Of a DNA stretch of 47,682 nt, positions 17,765-27,387 are shown piece by piece. The notes under the pieces are model-generated. The model saw only the letters and a program-made list of their open reading frames with translations. It made no database searches and was not told the DNA's origin. A program made the position numbers and the translations under genes. Numbering within the stretch: position 1 is the stretch's first letter; the number at the start of each line of letters is the position of its first letter. Source of the DNA: an uncultured Collinsella sp. (GTDB taxonomy: Bacteria; Actinomycetota; Coriobacteriia; Coriobacteriales; Coriobacteriaceae). The stretch covers positions 1 to 47,682 of the forward strand of contig URZJ01000001.1 of NCBI GenBank assembly GCA_900552395.1, in the 5' to 3' direction.

Positions 17765-19663
17765 CTAATCCAACTCTTTTAAGCCATGTGCCAGCTGCCA
17801 GTACTCGCCGTGCTGGGCGAGCAGTTCTTCGTGCGTGCCGCGCTCGATGATGCGGCCGTGTTCGAGGACCATGATGGCGTCGGCGTCGCGGACGGTGGAC
17901 AGGCGGTGCGCGATCATAAACGTGGTGCGGCCGCGCATGATGCGGTCCATACCGCGCTCGATGAGCTTTTCGGTACGCGTGTCGATGGAGCTCGTGGCCT
18001 CGTCCAGGATGAGCGCCGGCGGATCGGCGACGGCCACGCGCGCGATGGCGAGCAGCTGGCGCTGGCCCTGCGACAGGTTGGCGCCGTCGGCCGTGACCGG
18101 CGTGTCGTAGCCCCTAGGCAGGCGGCGAATAAACGAATCCGCGCAGGCTGCCTCGGCAGCGGCACGCACCTCCTCGTCGGTCGCGTCGAGCTTGCCAAAG
18201 CGGATGTTCTGCGCAATGGTGCCGCTAAACAGGTGCGTGTCCTGCAGCACAATACCGAGCGACCCGCGCAGGCTGGCCTTGGCAATGTGCTTGACGTCGA
18301 TGCCGTCGTACGTGATCTCGCCGTCATCGACCTCGTAAAAGCGGTTGATGAGGTTGGTGATGGTCGTCTTTCCGGCGCCCGTCGAGCCCACAAACGCGAT
18401 CTTTTGCCCCGGCTTGGCAAACAGGTTGAGATCCATGAGCACACGGGTGCCCGGTACGTAGGAAAAGTCCACGGCATGGAAGCGCACGTCGCCGGCAAGC
18501 GGGACCAAGCCGCACGTGAGCTCGGTACCGTCGGCAGCCACCGCGCGGCCCGACTCATCAACGGCAGCCACATCATGCAGGTGCCCGTACGCGCCCACGC
18601 CCTGGCCCTCGGGAATCTTCCATGCCCACGCGGCGTCGCCCGTCTGCACCAGCTCCACGCAGCCCTCGTCCACCTCGGGCTCAAGATCCATGGCGGCAAA
18701 CAGGCGCTCGGCGCCGGCCAACGCATTGAGCAAGAAGTTGCCCAGCTGCGTAAACTGGTTGATGGGCATGGCGGCCTGGCGTACAAAGACCAGGTAGCTT
18801 GCGAGCGCACCTACGTCGGCGAGTCCCTTGATGCAGAGCATGCCGCCCGCCACGGCGACGATGGCGTAGTTGGCATAGCCGATCACCACGGTCATGGGCA
18901 CCATCGAGTTGGCGTAGGCTTGCGCGGCGCCACCGGTGCGGCGCAGTTCTTGGTTGCGCACGTCAAAACCAGCCACGTTGGCCTGTTCGTGATTAAAGAC
19001 CTTGATGACCTTTTGGCCCGAGACCATCTCTTCGATATATCCGTCCAAATCGCCCAGCGACGCCTGCTGAGCGGCAAAAAAGCGCTTGGAACGCATGCCC
19101 GAGTAGCGCGCGTACAGCACAATGGCCGCGTCGCACACGAGCGTGATAATCGTGAGCTGCCAGTTGAGGATGATGAGCATAGCCGTGGTGCCGACCATTT
19201 GGATGCTCGCCTGAATCACGTTGGCAAAGCTGTTGTTGAGCGCCTCGGAGACGGTGTCGACGTCGTTGGTAAAGAAGCTCATGATGTCGCCCGAGCGCGT
19301 GCTGTCAAAATAACTGAGCGGCAGCGTCTGGATGTGCGCGAACAGGTCGCGGCGGATATCGGATACCACGCGCTGGGCCGCACGCACCATAATTTGCGAG
19401 TAGCCCAGAGCGGAGAGTACGCCCACGGCGTAGATGATCGCCGTCAGGATGACCTGCTTGGCGAGCAGTTCCTCCCCGCCCGTGGCCAAACCGTTAACGA
19501 TGGGGCGCACCATGTAGGTGCCGGCGAGGCTCGCGATGGCGGCGACGGAGGCGAGCACGCCCACCGCGAGCAACGAGAACTTGGCATGCCCCATGTAGGA
19601 GAGCAAGCGACGCACAGTGCGCTTGAGGTCGGCAGGGCGTGCTTGGGCTGCGGTCTTAGGCAT
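17765..19663 (-). CDS. ABC exporter half-transporter, canonical ATP site
   Basis: This is one half of a heterodimeric type IV (multidrug-like) ABC exporter. The 632-residue protein has six membrane helices (about 25-325) and then a nucleotide-binding domain. It carries Walker A VGSTGAGKTT, Q-loop in VLQDTHLFSG, signature LSQGQRQL, Walker B ALILDEATSS with the catalytic Glu, and H-loop IAHRLSTV. A linker of roughly 80 residues between the halves (WAWKIPEGQG to LTCGLVPLAG) is longer than usual. The start at 19663 follows GGAAGGGGG and overlaps the upstream partner's stop, showing coupling. The substrate is unknown; lipids, peptides or drugs are possible. Confidence 0.92.
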   Translation of the reverse strand: MPKTAAQARPADLKRTVRRLLSYMGHAKFSLLAVGVLASVAAIASLAGTYMVRPIVNGLATGGEELLAKQVILTAIIYAVGVLSALGYSQIMVRAAQRVVSDIRRDLFAHIQTLPLSYFDSTRSGDIMSFFTNDVDTVSEALNNSFANVIQASIQMVGTTAMLIILNWQLTIITLVCDAAIVLYARYSGMRSKRFFAAQQASLGDLDGYIEEMVSGQKVIKVFNHEQANVAGFDVRNQELRRTGGAAQAYANSMVPMTVVIGYANYAIVAVAGGMLCIKGLADVGALASYLVFVRQAAMPINQFTQLGNFLLNALAGAERLFAAMDLEPEVDEGCVELVQTGDAAWAWKIPEGQGVGAYGHLHDVAAVDESGRAVAADGTELTCGLVPLAGDVRFHAVDFSYVPGTRVLMDLNLFAKPGQKIAFVGSTGAGKTTITNLINRFYEVDDGEITYDGIDVKHIAKASLRGSLGIVLQDTHLFSGTIAQNIRFGKLDATDEEVRAAAEAACADSFIRRLPRGYDTPVTADGANLSQGQRQLLAIARVAVADPPALILDEATSSIDTRTEKLIERGMDRIMRGRTTFMIAHRLSTVRDADAIMVLEHGRIIERGTHEELLAQHGEYWQLAHGLKELD

Positions 19664-21485
19664 GGCGCTCACCCCCTTCCAAGGGCGATTCGCTGGGGAC
19701 GGAGGAAAACTGATCGTTCGCGCAGCGATCGTCGCAGCCGTCGCCGGTGTCTGCGTTCCCAGCGAACTCCATCTGCGAGGCGTAAATCTCCTGGTAGATG
19801 CTATCGCCCTCCAGCAGCTCCTCATGCGTGCCCACGCCGTGGACACGGCCGTCGTCCAACACAATAATGCGGGCGGCATCCATGACGCTCGCAATGCGCT
19901 GCGCAATGACAATCACCGTCGTGTTGGGAATCTGAGCGATATGCTCGCGGATCTTGGCGTCGGTCGCCATATCGACCGCGCTGGTCGAATCGTCAAAGAT
20001 GAGCACACGCGGATGCTTGAGCAATGTACGCGCGATGCACAGGCGCTGCTTCTGCCCGCCCGAGACACCGGCACCGCCCTGGCCCAGATAGCCGTCAAGG
20101 CCGCCGATGCGATCCAGGAACTCGTCCACGCATGCCGCCCGGCAGGCACGCAGGAGCTCCTCGTCGGTGGCATCGGGCGCGCCCCACTGCAGGTTCTCGC
20201 GCACGGTACCCGTAAACAGCACGTTCTTTTGCAGCACGATACCCACGGCGTCGCGCAGGGCAACCAGGTCGTAATCGCGCACATCGCGCCCGCCCACGAG
20301 TACGGCGCCTTCGGTGGCGTCGTACAGGCGCGCGATCAGCTGCACAAGCGAACTCTTGCCCGAGCCCGTGCCGCCGAGCACGCCCACCGTGGAGCCTGCC
20401 TCAATGCAAAGGTCAATATGCTCGAGCACATCCTCGGCAGCATCCGCGCGGTACTTAAACGACACGTCGCGAAACTCGATGCTTCCGTCGGCCACCCCGT
20501 GCACGGCAGCGGCAGCGTCGGGCGCTTGGATAAGCGAACGCTCGTCGAGCACCCGTGAGATGCGCTCCACGCTGGCAAGTGCGCGGGTGAGCAGCAAAAA
20601 CACGTTGGAAATCATCATGAGCGAGTTCATGATGAGCAGCACATAGCTCATAAAGCCCGTGAGCGAGCCCACGCCGAGCTCGCCGGCAAGAATCATGCGG
20701 CCGCCAATCCATAGAATCGAGAGCGCCGCCACGTACATCGACAGCTGAAACACCGGCAGGTTGAGCACGGCGTTGCCAAAGGTCTTCGTCGCCGTATGCG
20801 CAAGCTCGGTATTGACGGCATCGAACTTGGCCTCCTCGTGCTCGGCGCGCACGTACGCCTTGACGGCGCGCACGGCGGTGAGGTCTTCCTGCACCACACC
20901 GTTGAGATGGTCCATCGAGGTCTGCAGCTGGCGGTAGAGCGGACTGACGCGATAGGTGATAACACCCAGTACGATCGCCAGCACCGGCAGGATGATCGCG
21001 AAAACGGTGGCAAGCGGGCGCGACAGCACCAGCGCATAGACCAAGCCGACGATGAGCGTCACGGGGCCGCGCACCATGGGGCGAAAGCCATTGCCGATAG
21101 CGTTTTGGATGACGGTGATATCGGTGGTCATGCGCGTGACGAGCGAGCTGGCGTCGTAGTTGTCCAGATTGCCAAAGGCGAGCGTCTGGATCTTGCGGTA
21201 CTCCGCCTCGCGCAAGTTAGCGCCCAGCCCCGAGGCAACGCGGGCGGACGTGCGCGCATAGCCCAAGCCAAGTACCAGCGAACATGCGGCGCATACCAAC
21301 ATATACGTGCCCTGCAACAGCATGTAGTTGATGTCGCCAGCAGGCACGCCCACGTCGATGATATTTGCCATGATGACCGGAATTAATAGCTCGAGCGCTG
21401 TCTCGGCCGTCACAAAGAACACGCCGAGCATGGCATCGCGACGGTATGCCCCCAGATAGGAAAACAAAATCTTGAGATTGCGCAC
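19656..21485 (-). CDS. ABC exporter half-transporter, degenerate ATP site
   Basis: The partner half of the exporter has 609 residues: membrane domain (about 1-320), then the ATPase domain with Walker A LGGTGSGKSS and signature VSGGQKQRL. Walker B here is LIFDDSTSA, with Asp where the catalytic Glu should be, and the H-loop reads IAQRIASV, with Gln for His. This is the pattern of the degenerate subunit in BmrCD- or TM287/288-like heterodimers, where only one of two composite sites hydrolyses ATP. The GTG start is preceded by GGGGGATG. A hydrophilic tail of about 30 residues follows the domain. It is divergent from the MATE gene. Confidence 0.92.
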   Translation of the reverse strand: MRNLKILFSYLGAYRRDAMLGVFFVTAETALELLIPVIMANIIDVGVPAGDINYMLLQGTYMLVCAACSLVLGLGYARTSARVASGLGANLREAEYRKIQTLAFGNLDNYDASSLVTRMTTDITVIQNAIGNGFRPMVRGPVTLIVGLVYALVLSRPLATVFAIILPVLAIVLGVITYRVSPLYRQLQTSMDHLNGVVQEDLTAVRAVKAYVRAEHEEAKFDAVNTELAHTATKTFGNAVLNLPVFQLSMYVAALSILWIGGRMILAGELGVGSLTGFMSYVLLIMNSLMMISNVFLLLTRALASVERISRVLDERSLIQAPDAAAAVHGVADGSIEFRDVSFKYRADAAEDVLEHIDLCIEAGSTVGVLGGTGSGKSSLVQLIARLYDATEGAVLVGGRDVRDYDLVALRDAVGIVLQKNVLFTGTVRENLQWGAPDATDEELLRACRAACVDEFLDRIGGLDGYLGQGGAGVSGGQKQRLCIARTLLKHPRVLIFDDSTSAVDMATDAKIREHIAQIPNTTVIVIAQRIASVMDAARIIVLDDGRVHGVGTHEELLEGDSIYQEIYASQMEFAGNADTGDGCDDRCANDQFSSVPSESPLEGGERHA

Positions 21486-21673
21486 GCAGGTTCATCCCCC
21501 ATCAAACGTTGTTCGCAAACCCACGTATTATGGCGCGCCGTGCGGCGGTGTCAAGTGTTCCGAAATCGATTTCTGCAAGGCTAGTGCAGGCACCAAGCTC
21601 GCAGGACGCATGTCCGTATTCAATTGGAAATGAACGCGTGCGTGACTTTTTCGCCCCGCCGCCAATACAAACC

Positions 21674-21704
21674 TTGACTCTACAATCGTTGTAGGGTTTT
21701 CACT
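21674..21704 (+). promoter_or_regulatory. MerR-type promoter and operator of the MATE gene
   Basis: TTGACT (21674-21679) and TTCACT (21699-21704) are separated by 19 bases. The spacer starts with the dyad CTACAATCGTTGTAG followed by GGTT. Overlong 19-base spacing with a central dyad is the hallmark of MerR-family activated promoters, where the regulator twists the DNA. No merR gene is in the window. Confidence 0.65.
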
Positions 21705-21744
21705 ACACTGGTACGTAAACGACCCAAGCCAGAAAGCCCCGCCC

Positions 21745-23091
21745 ATGGAACATGACCTCACACGCGGCAATGTCCTCAAGACCATCGCGGTCTTTGCCCT
21801 GCCTTATATGCTCTCGTACTTTTTGCAGATGCTCTACGGCATGGCCGACCTGTACATGATGGGGCAGTTTAGCGGCGCCGCCGGCATCACCGCCGTGGGC
21901 AACGGCGCGCAGACGCTCTATATCATTACCGTGACGCTCGTGGGTCTGGCCATGGGAACGACGGTCATCGTCGGCCACGCCGTGGGCTCGCGCCGCTTCG
22001 ACCGCGCCGAGACCGCCATCGGCAACACCATCACGCTCTTTATGGGTGTCTCGGTGGTGCTGGCCGCTATCTTGCTCGCACTGTGCCCGCAGATCGTGGC
22101 GCTCATTGGCACGCCGGCCGAGGCGGTCGAAGGCACCGCCGCCTACCTGCGCATTTGCTTTATGGGCATTCCGTTTATCGCCGCATACAACATTCTTTCG
22201 GCCATCTTTCGCGGGCTGGGCGATTCGCGCTCGCCCATGTACGTGATTGGCGTGGCATGTATCATCAACATCGCGCTTGATTTTCTGTTTATCGGCCACA
22301 TGGGGCTCGGCCCCGTGGGCGCGGCGCTCGGCACGGTGACCGCGCAGACGGCGAGCGTGGCCCTCGCGCTCGTGTGGCTCAAGAGCCGTCGCACAAACAT
22401 CCACGTTAAGCGCAGCGACCTGCGCCCCCAGCCCGAGGTGCTCGGCAGCATTCTTAAGATCGGCGTGCCCGTGGCCGTGCAGGACGGCTGCATCCAGGTG
22501 GCGTTTATGTTCATCACCGTCATCGCCAACCACCGCGGCCTGGTCGACGCCGCCGCCGTGGGCCTGGTCGAAAAGATGATCAGCTTTTTGTTTATCGTGC
22601 CGAGTTCTATGGGCGCTACCGTCAGCGCGCTCACGGCGCAAAACGCCGGCGCGGGCAAGGGCGACCGCGCGCGTCAGGTGCTCAAGGATGCCATGACCAT
22701 CTCGGTGGTGTACGGCTGCCTGATCACGGTGCTGATGTGGCTGGTGGCGCCGGCGTTTATCGGCTTTTTTGCCAAGGACGCTGCAGTAGTCGCCGCCGGT
22801 ACCGGCTATATGCGCAGCTACATTTTCGACGCGATCTTTGCCGGCATCCACATTTGCTTTAGCGGCTTTTTCGCCGCATACGGCAAGAGCTACATCGGCT
22901 TTGCGCACAACGTGCTGGCCGTGGCCCTCATTCGCGTGCCCGGCGCTTGGCTGCTGTCGAACGCCTATTCCGACACGCTGTTCCCCATGGGTATCGCCTC
23001 GCCGTGCGGGTCGATTCTGTCGGCGGTCATCTGTGTGATTGCATTTACCGTGCTCAACCGGCGCGGGGCTTTTGACAAATTGGCAGCGTAG
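21745..23091 (+). CDS. MATE family efflux transporter
   Basis: This is a cation-coupled exporter of drugs or toxic metabolites in the cytoplasmic membrane. The 448-residue protein has the twelve-helix, two-bundle MATE layout: opening LPYMLSYFLQMLYGMAD, then FRGLGDSRSPMYV at the end of the first bundle, and the matching VPSSMGATVSALTAQNAG in the second. Size and order are normal and nothing is missing. It sits alone behind a MerR-type promoter and ends before a strong bidirectional terminator at 23190-23220. It resembles the NorM/DinF-like bacterial branches; the substrate is unknown. Confidence 0.93.
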   Translation: MEHDLTRGNVLKTIAVFALPYMLSYFLQMLYGMADLYMMGQFSGAAGITAVGNGAQTLYIITVTLVGLAMGTTVIVGHAVGSRRFDRAETAIGNTITLFMGVSVVLAAILLALCPQIVALIGTPAEAVEGTAAYLRICFMGIPFIAAYNILSAIFRGLGDSRSPMYVIGVACIINIALDFLFIGHMGLGPVGAALGTVTAQTASVALALVWLKSRRTNIHVKRSDLRPQPEVLGSILKIGVPVAVQDGCIQVAFMFITVIANHRGLVDAAAVGLVEKMISFLFIVPSSMGATVSALTAQNAGAGKGDRARQVLKDAMTISVVYGCLITVLMWLVAPAFIGFFAKDAAVVAAGTGYMRSYIFDAIFAGIHICFSGFFAAYGKSYIGFAHNVLAVALIRVPGAWLLSNAYSDTLFPMGIASPCGSILSAVICVIAFTVLNRRGAFDKLAA

Positions 23092-23099
23092 CGGGGCGA

Positions 23100-23189
23100 C
23101 GCAAAATCGCCCTTATCGACGACATCATCAGCGACGGCCCCATAACCTACGTGACGCAGATCACGCTGCCTGCCACCGCGCCCAAATAA
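23100..23189 (+). pseudogene. Possible C-terminal remnant of an unidentified gene
   Basis: Just after the MATE stop a frame reads KIALIDDIISDGPITYVTQ and on to TAPK-stop with coding-like codon choice. It has no start codon and is closed upstream by TGA. The family was not recognised. It may be a leftover from a deleted gene, or chance. Confidence 0.2.
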
Positions 23190-23220
23190 AAACCTCCCGG
23201 AAAGCGTTTCCGGGAGGTTT
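23190..23220. terminator. Bidirectional terminator between MATE and ligA genes
   Basis: Perfect 14-base arms AAACCTCCCGGAAA and complement around a GCG loop, with A-rich sequence on the left and TCTAATTT on the right. It serves the convergent MATE (plus) and ligA (minus) transcripts. Confidence 0.85.
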
Positions 23221-23241
23221 TCTAATTTGATTATCGATGTC

Positions 23242-25470
23242 TTAAGCCTGGGACACCTCGCCAGTAGCCAAGATCCGCTCGAGCGCGTCCTCGTCCAGCA
23301 CGGGCACACCCAGCTGCTCGGCCTTGGTGAGCTTGGAGCCCGCTTTGGGGCCGGCGACCAGATAGCTCGTCTTCTTTGACACGCTACCCGAAACCTTGGC
23401 GCCGAGCACCTTGAGCGCCGCGCCCGCCTCGTCGCGAGTGCGGTTGACGAGCGTGCCGGTGAGCACGAAGGTCAGACCCGCAAGCGGCTGTGCGTCGGCG
23501 AGCTCGCCCGCCACGCCAGCGTCGGCCGCGGCTTGCGCGTGCGCGGCGCCCAAGTCGACCTCGAGCGACAGACCAGCCTGGCGCAAGCGCTCCAGCACGG
23601 CAAGGTTTTCGGGCACGGCCAGGAACTGTTTGACGCTCGCCGCAATCTTGGGACCGATGCCCTCGCACTCGGCAATATCCTCTTCGCTCGCCAAGATGAG
23701 CTTGTCAATCGACAGGAATCGCTCGGCGATGACCTCGCCCACGCTCTTGCCCACATGGCGGATGCCCAGGGCAAACAGCACGCGACCGAGCGGCTGGCTT
23801 TTGGACTTGTTGAGCTCGGCGATGATTTTCTCGGCCGTCTTGAGGCCCACCGGAATGGGATCGCCCTTCTTGACGCCCTTTTTGCTGTTGGAGCTGGCAT
23901 AGGTGCGCCCTGTGTCCAGGCCGGCGATATCGTCGACCGTAAGCTGGTAGAAGTCCGCGACATCGTGGATCAGGCCGGCGGCGATCATCTTGTCGACGAT
24001 CTCGTCGCCCAGGCCGTCGACGTCCATGCAGCCGCGGCTCACCCAATGGAGCAGGCGCTCCTTGAGCTGCGCAGGACAGTCGATGGAGACGCAGCGGTAG
24101 GCGACCTCGCCGTCCTCGTGGACCACGGGGCTGCCGCACACGGGACAGACCTCGGGCATCTGCCAGTCAACGCTGTCGACCGGGCGCTTGTCGAGCACGG
24201 GACCCACAACCTCGGGGATCACGTCGCCCGCCTTGTGCACGATGATGGTGTCGCCCTCGCGCACGTTTTTGCGGCGGATCTCGTCGATGTTGTGCAGCGT
24301 GGCGCGCGCGATGGTGGAGCCGGCGACCGTCACCGGGTCGAACTCGGCGACCGGCGTGAGCACACCGGTGCGGCCCACCTGGATGCGAATTTCGCGCAGG
24401 ACGGTCTGCTTTTCCTCGGGCGGGAACTTAAAGGCGACGGCCCAGCGCGGTGCGCGAGCGGTAAAGCCCAGGTCGAGCTGCTGCTGGAAGCTGTCGACCT
24501 TTACGACCACGCCATCGATGTCGTAGTCCAGGTCACCGCGATGCTCGAGGGCCTGGGCGCAGAACTCGTGGACCTCGGCCGGCGTGGCGCAGCGCGCCAC
24601 GTTGGGGTTGACGCTAAAGCCGGCGCTACGCAGCCAGTCCAGAAACTCACGCTGGCTGTGGACGTGCAGCGGATCGGTATCGGCGATTGCGTAGATAAAG
24701 GTGGCCAGATCGCGGCGCGCCGTGACCTTGGGATCCTTTTGACGCAGGCTGCCGGCGGCGGCGTTGCGCGGGTTGGCGAAGGGGTCGCGGCCCTCGGCAT
24801 CGGCCTCGTCGTTCAGGCGCACAAAGCTGCCCTTGGGCATATAGACCTCGCCGCGTACTTCGATGGCGCGCTCGCGGTCGGCGCCCATGTGGGCGAGCGC
24901 CGGCTCGGACAGGTGCATGGGCACATCCTTGATAGTGCGCACGTTGAGCGACACGTCCTCGCCCGTTGCGCCATCGCCACGTGTGGCCGCACGTACGAAG
25001 GTGCCGTTTTGGTAGGTAAGCGCCACGCCCAGGCCGTCGATCTTAAGCTCGCAGGTATAGGTGACGCTACCGGCACCGAGCGCATCCTCAGCGCGTTGGA
25101 GCCACGCGTCGAGTTCATCCAAGTCCATGGCATCGTCCATGGAATACATGCGTGCCATGTGCGTGACCGGCGTAAACTGCTCGCTCACGTAGCCGCCCAC
25201 GCGCTGGGTATAGCTGTCGGGCGTCACCAGGTCGGGGTAGGTCGCCTCGATTTCCTGCAGCTCAACGAGCATTTTGTCAAAGGCGGCGTCCGTGATCTCG
25301 GGCGCATCGAGCATGTAGTAGCGATAGGCGTGGTAATCGAGCTCGTGGCGCAGCTCGGCCGCGCGCGCTGCCGCCTGGGCATGGGCGTCGGTCGGTGCGG
25401 CGGCATCCGCGCTCGCGGGCGTTTCGGTATCGATGTCCACGCCGTCACCAAACAGGCTCGATTGCTCCAT
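23242..25470 (-). CDS. ligA: NAD-dependent DNA ligase
   Basis: LigA seals nicks during replication and repair using NAD+. The 742-residue protein has the NAD-binding Ia domain (YHAYRYYMLDAPEI near residue 50) and the adenylation domain with catalytic Lys143 in ELKIDG. These are followed by the OB fold, a four-Cys zinc finger (CPVCGSP then CVSIDCPAQ), helix-hairpin-helix repeats and a C-terminal BRCT domain (GLTFVLTGTL). Length is slightly above average because of an acidic Ala-rich N-terminal tail. The start at 25470 follows AAGGAG at seven bases. It is a single gene. Confidence 0.97.
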   Translation of the reverse strand: MEQSSLFGDGVDIDTETPASADAAAPTDAHAQAAARAAELRHELDYHAYRYYMLDAPEITDAAFDKMLVELQEIEATYPDLVTPDSYTQRVGGYVSEQFTPVTHMARMYSMDDAMDLDELDAWLQRAEDALGAGSVTYTCELKIDGLGVALTYQNGTFVRAATRGDGATGEDVSLNVRTIKDVPMHLSEPALAHMGADRERAIEVRGEVYMPKGSFVRLNDEADAEGRDPFANPRNAAAGSLRQKDPKVTARRDLATFIYAIADTDPLHVHSQREFLDWLRSAGFSVNPNVARCATPAEVHEFCAQALEHRGDLDYDIDGVVVKVDSFQQQLDLGFTARAPRWAVAFKFPPEEKQTVLREIRIQVGRTGVLTPVAEFDPVTVAGSTIARATLHNIDEIRRKNVREGDTIIVHKAGDVIPEVVGPVLDKRPVDSVDWQMPEVCPVCGSPVVHEDGEVAYRCVSIDCPAQLKERLLHWVSRGCMDVDGLGDEIVDKMIAAGLIHDVADFYQLTVDDIAGLDTGRTYASSNSKKGVKKGDPIPVGLKTAEKIIAELNKSKSQPLGRVLFALGIRHVGKSVGEVIAERFLSIDKLILASEEDIAECEGIGPKIAASVKQFLAVPENLAVLERLRQAGLSLEVDLGAAHAQAAADAGVAGELADAQPLAGLTFVLTGTLVNRTRDEAGAALKVLGAKVSGSVSKKTSYLVAGPKAGSKLTKAEQLGVPVLDEDALERILATGEVSQA

Positions 25471-25653
25471 AGCGGCACTCCTTCGCTCGATTTCAAACGG
25501 ATACAAGAGTACCACCGGTCACCATGGGGCCGAATAGCGGTCTCAAACCGCACCGAATCGGCAGCCATCAAACTGGAGTGGATCGCGCGTTCAAACCATG
25601 CCCTTGCCGTTTCTAAATGATCCGTTTTCCTCCGTCTCCAAGGGATCATCGCG

Positions 25654-25692
25654 AAAAGAGGGGCTGTCCCGCGCTGGCGGAACAGCCCCTCT
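25654..25692 (-). terminator. Terminator of the HtrA-type protease gene
   Basis: Arms AGAGGGGCTGT and ACAGCCCCTCT enclose a 14-base loop, and on the minus strand the stem is followed by TTTTCG. It lies 27 bases beyond the protease stop. Confidence 0.8.
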
Positions 25693-25718
25693 GGCTTCGA
25701 TATGTGCGATACAGCTCG

Positions 25719-27179
25719 TTAGAAACCCTGGCCGTTGCCCTGACCCTGGCCCTGCTGGCCGAGCAGCTCCTCCAGGTACTGGCGCAGCTGCTCATCGGTA
25801 ATACCGCCGTTGCCAGTGTCGGTTGCGCTGTCGTCCTGCTGCTGGTTCTGCAGCTCCTCATCGGAGCCCAGCTCGACGGTGACCTTCTTCTCTTCCTTGC
25901 CGCGCATGAGCGTGATCTCGACCTTCTCACCCACCTCGTGGCTGCGCAGCGCGATGATCAGGCCGTCGGCACTCGTAATCTCATCGTCGCCCAGCTTGGT
26001 AATGACATCGCCCTCTTGGATGCCAGCCTTGGCGGCAGGACCGTCCTCGACGACACTCGCCACATACGCGCCGCTATCGGTGCTCAACTTGTTGGTGCGG
26101 GCGTTAAGCGCATTGACGCTCGAAAGCGTAGCGCCCATGTACGGATGCACCGGCGTCTTACCGTCGATGATCTGGTCGGCAATGTTCTTGGCATAGTTAA
26201 CGGGAATGGCAAAACCCACGCCCGAACTGGAGCCCGAGTAGCTCTCGATGAGCGAGTTGATACCCACGAGCTCGCCGTTGTCGTTGACGAGCGCGCCACC
26301 GGAGTTGCCCGGGTTGATGGCGGCATCGGTCTGGATCATGTTGGCATAGATGGTGTTACCGTTGGTAGAGCTCATGGCCGTTGAGCGATACAGCGCCGAC
26401 ACAATGCCCGTGGAGACAGACTGCTCGTTGCCAAACGGCGAACCGATCGCCATGACCCACTCGCCCACGTTGAGCTTGGAGGAGTCGCCGGTCTCAATCG
26501 GGGTGAGCTTAGAGGCGTCGGCATCCTTGAGCTTGATGACGGCCAGGTCGCTCGAAGCATCGTTGCCCACGAACTCGGCCTCGTAGGTAGTGCCGTCGTC
26601 CATGGTCACCACGTACTGGTCGTAACCATCGACCACGTGGTTGTTGGTGAGGATGTGACCCTCGGTATCGAGCACCACGCCCGAGCCGACGCTGCCCGAG
26701 CTGTCCGACTCGTCGGCAGACTGCGAAAGCGAGCCATTCTGGCCGCCGCTCGAAGTGGCGGTGATGGAAACGACGGAGGGCAACGCCTTGGCAGAAACGG
26801 CCTCGGCCAGCGTGGTGTCCTCGGAGTCGATCGTGATCTTTTGCGTCGACGAACCCGAAGCACCCGCCGTCACGGCATTCTTGCCGCCGCCGATATCGAG
26901 CGTACCGCTCATAATGAGCGCAATGACCAGCAGGGCGCCACAGGCGCAACCGGCGAGTGCCGTAATAAAGATCGGCAGCTTTTTGGTCTTGGTCTTGACC
27001 ACCGTGTGCTTGTTTACAACCTGCTGACCGCCCAGCGGCTGGCCGGTCTGTGTGTCGTAAGCCTGCACGTAGGGAATGTTGCTGCCGGCAGGCGTCGACT
27101 CCACCTGCACGCGCGGTTGCTGCTGAGTCTCGCCGGCGTTGCCCGCGTCCTGAGGACGCTGGGAATCGTTCTCGCTCAT
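25719..27179 (-). CDS. HtrA/DegP-type membrane-anchored serine protease
   Basis: This envelope quality-control protease has 486 residues. A Gln-rich cytoplasmic head (about 1-75) and one membrane helix (about 76-100) are followed by a trypsin-like domain with His in TNNHVVDG, Asp in SSDLAVIK and Ser in NPGNSGGAL. A single PDZ domain (about 355-445, GPAAKAGIQEGDVI) leads to a Gln/Gly-rich tail (LGQQGQGQGNGQGF). It matches Gram-positive HtrA proteins that act on the outer face of the membrane. The start MSENDSQRP follows AAAGGAT. It is a single gene with a clear terminator. The glutamine-rich tail is unusual and may be unstructured. Confidence 0.94.
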   Translation of the reverse strand: MSENDSQRPQDAGNAGETQQQPRVQVESTPAGSNIPYVQAYDTQTGQPLGGQQVVNKHTVVKTKTKKLPIFITALAGCACGALLVIALIMSGTLDIGGGKNAVTAGASGSSTQKITIDSEDTTLAEAVSAKALPSVVSITATSSGGQNGSLSQSADESDSSGSVGSGVVLDTEGHILTNNHVVDGYDQYVVTMDDGTTYEAEFVGNDASSDLAVIKLKDADASKLTPIETGDSSKLNVGEWVMAIGSPFGNEQSVSTGIVSALYRSTAMSSTNGNTIYANMIQTDAAINPGNSGGALVNDNGELVGINSLIESYSGSSSGVGFAIPVNYAKNIADQIIDGKTPVHPYMGATLSSVNALNARTNKLSTDSGAYVASVVEDGPAAKAGIQEGDVITKLGDDEITSADGLIIALRSHEVGEKVEITLMRGKEEKKVTVELGSDEELQNQQQDDSATDTGNGGITDEQLRQYLEELLGQQGQGQGNGQGF

Positions 27180-27350
27180 GGCTGCGATCCTTTCGTCAAA
27201 TAACCAAAGGCCCGCCAAACACGTGGCGGGCCATCATTGTTCACGTTGAGTTGTACCCCAATATGCGGGCGTACGTGTACGAGAACGCAATCTTTTAGGA
27301 AGGCTTAAGTTCTGCTGCAAACTCGAAGGGAACCCGCACCTGCGGCAAAA

Positions 27351-27383
27351 CCGCCACAAAGGTGCCTGTCCCCTTTGTGGTGG
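27351..27383. repeat. Intergenic palindromic repeat, family B copy 4
   Basis: Twelve-base arms CCGCCACAAAGG and CCTTTGTGGTGG (one wobble) enclose TGCCTGTCC. It ends four bases before the stop of the GlnR-like gene, so it also forms that transcript's end hairpin. Confidence 0.85.
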
Positions 27384-27387
27384 AAAT

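Noticed and set aside
17786..19867. 693-codon plus-strand frame opposite the ABC exporter gene
   Set aside because: It is antisense to a protein with all ABC motifs and itself has an arginine/histidine-rich, domain-less sequence.
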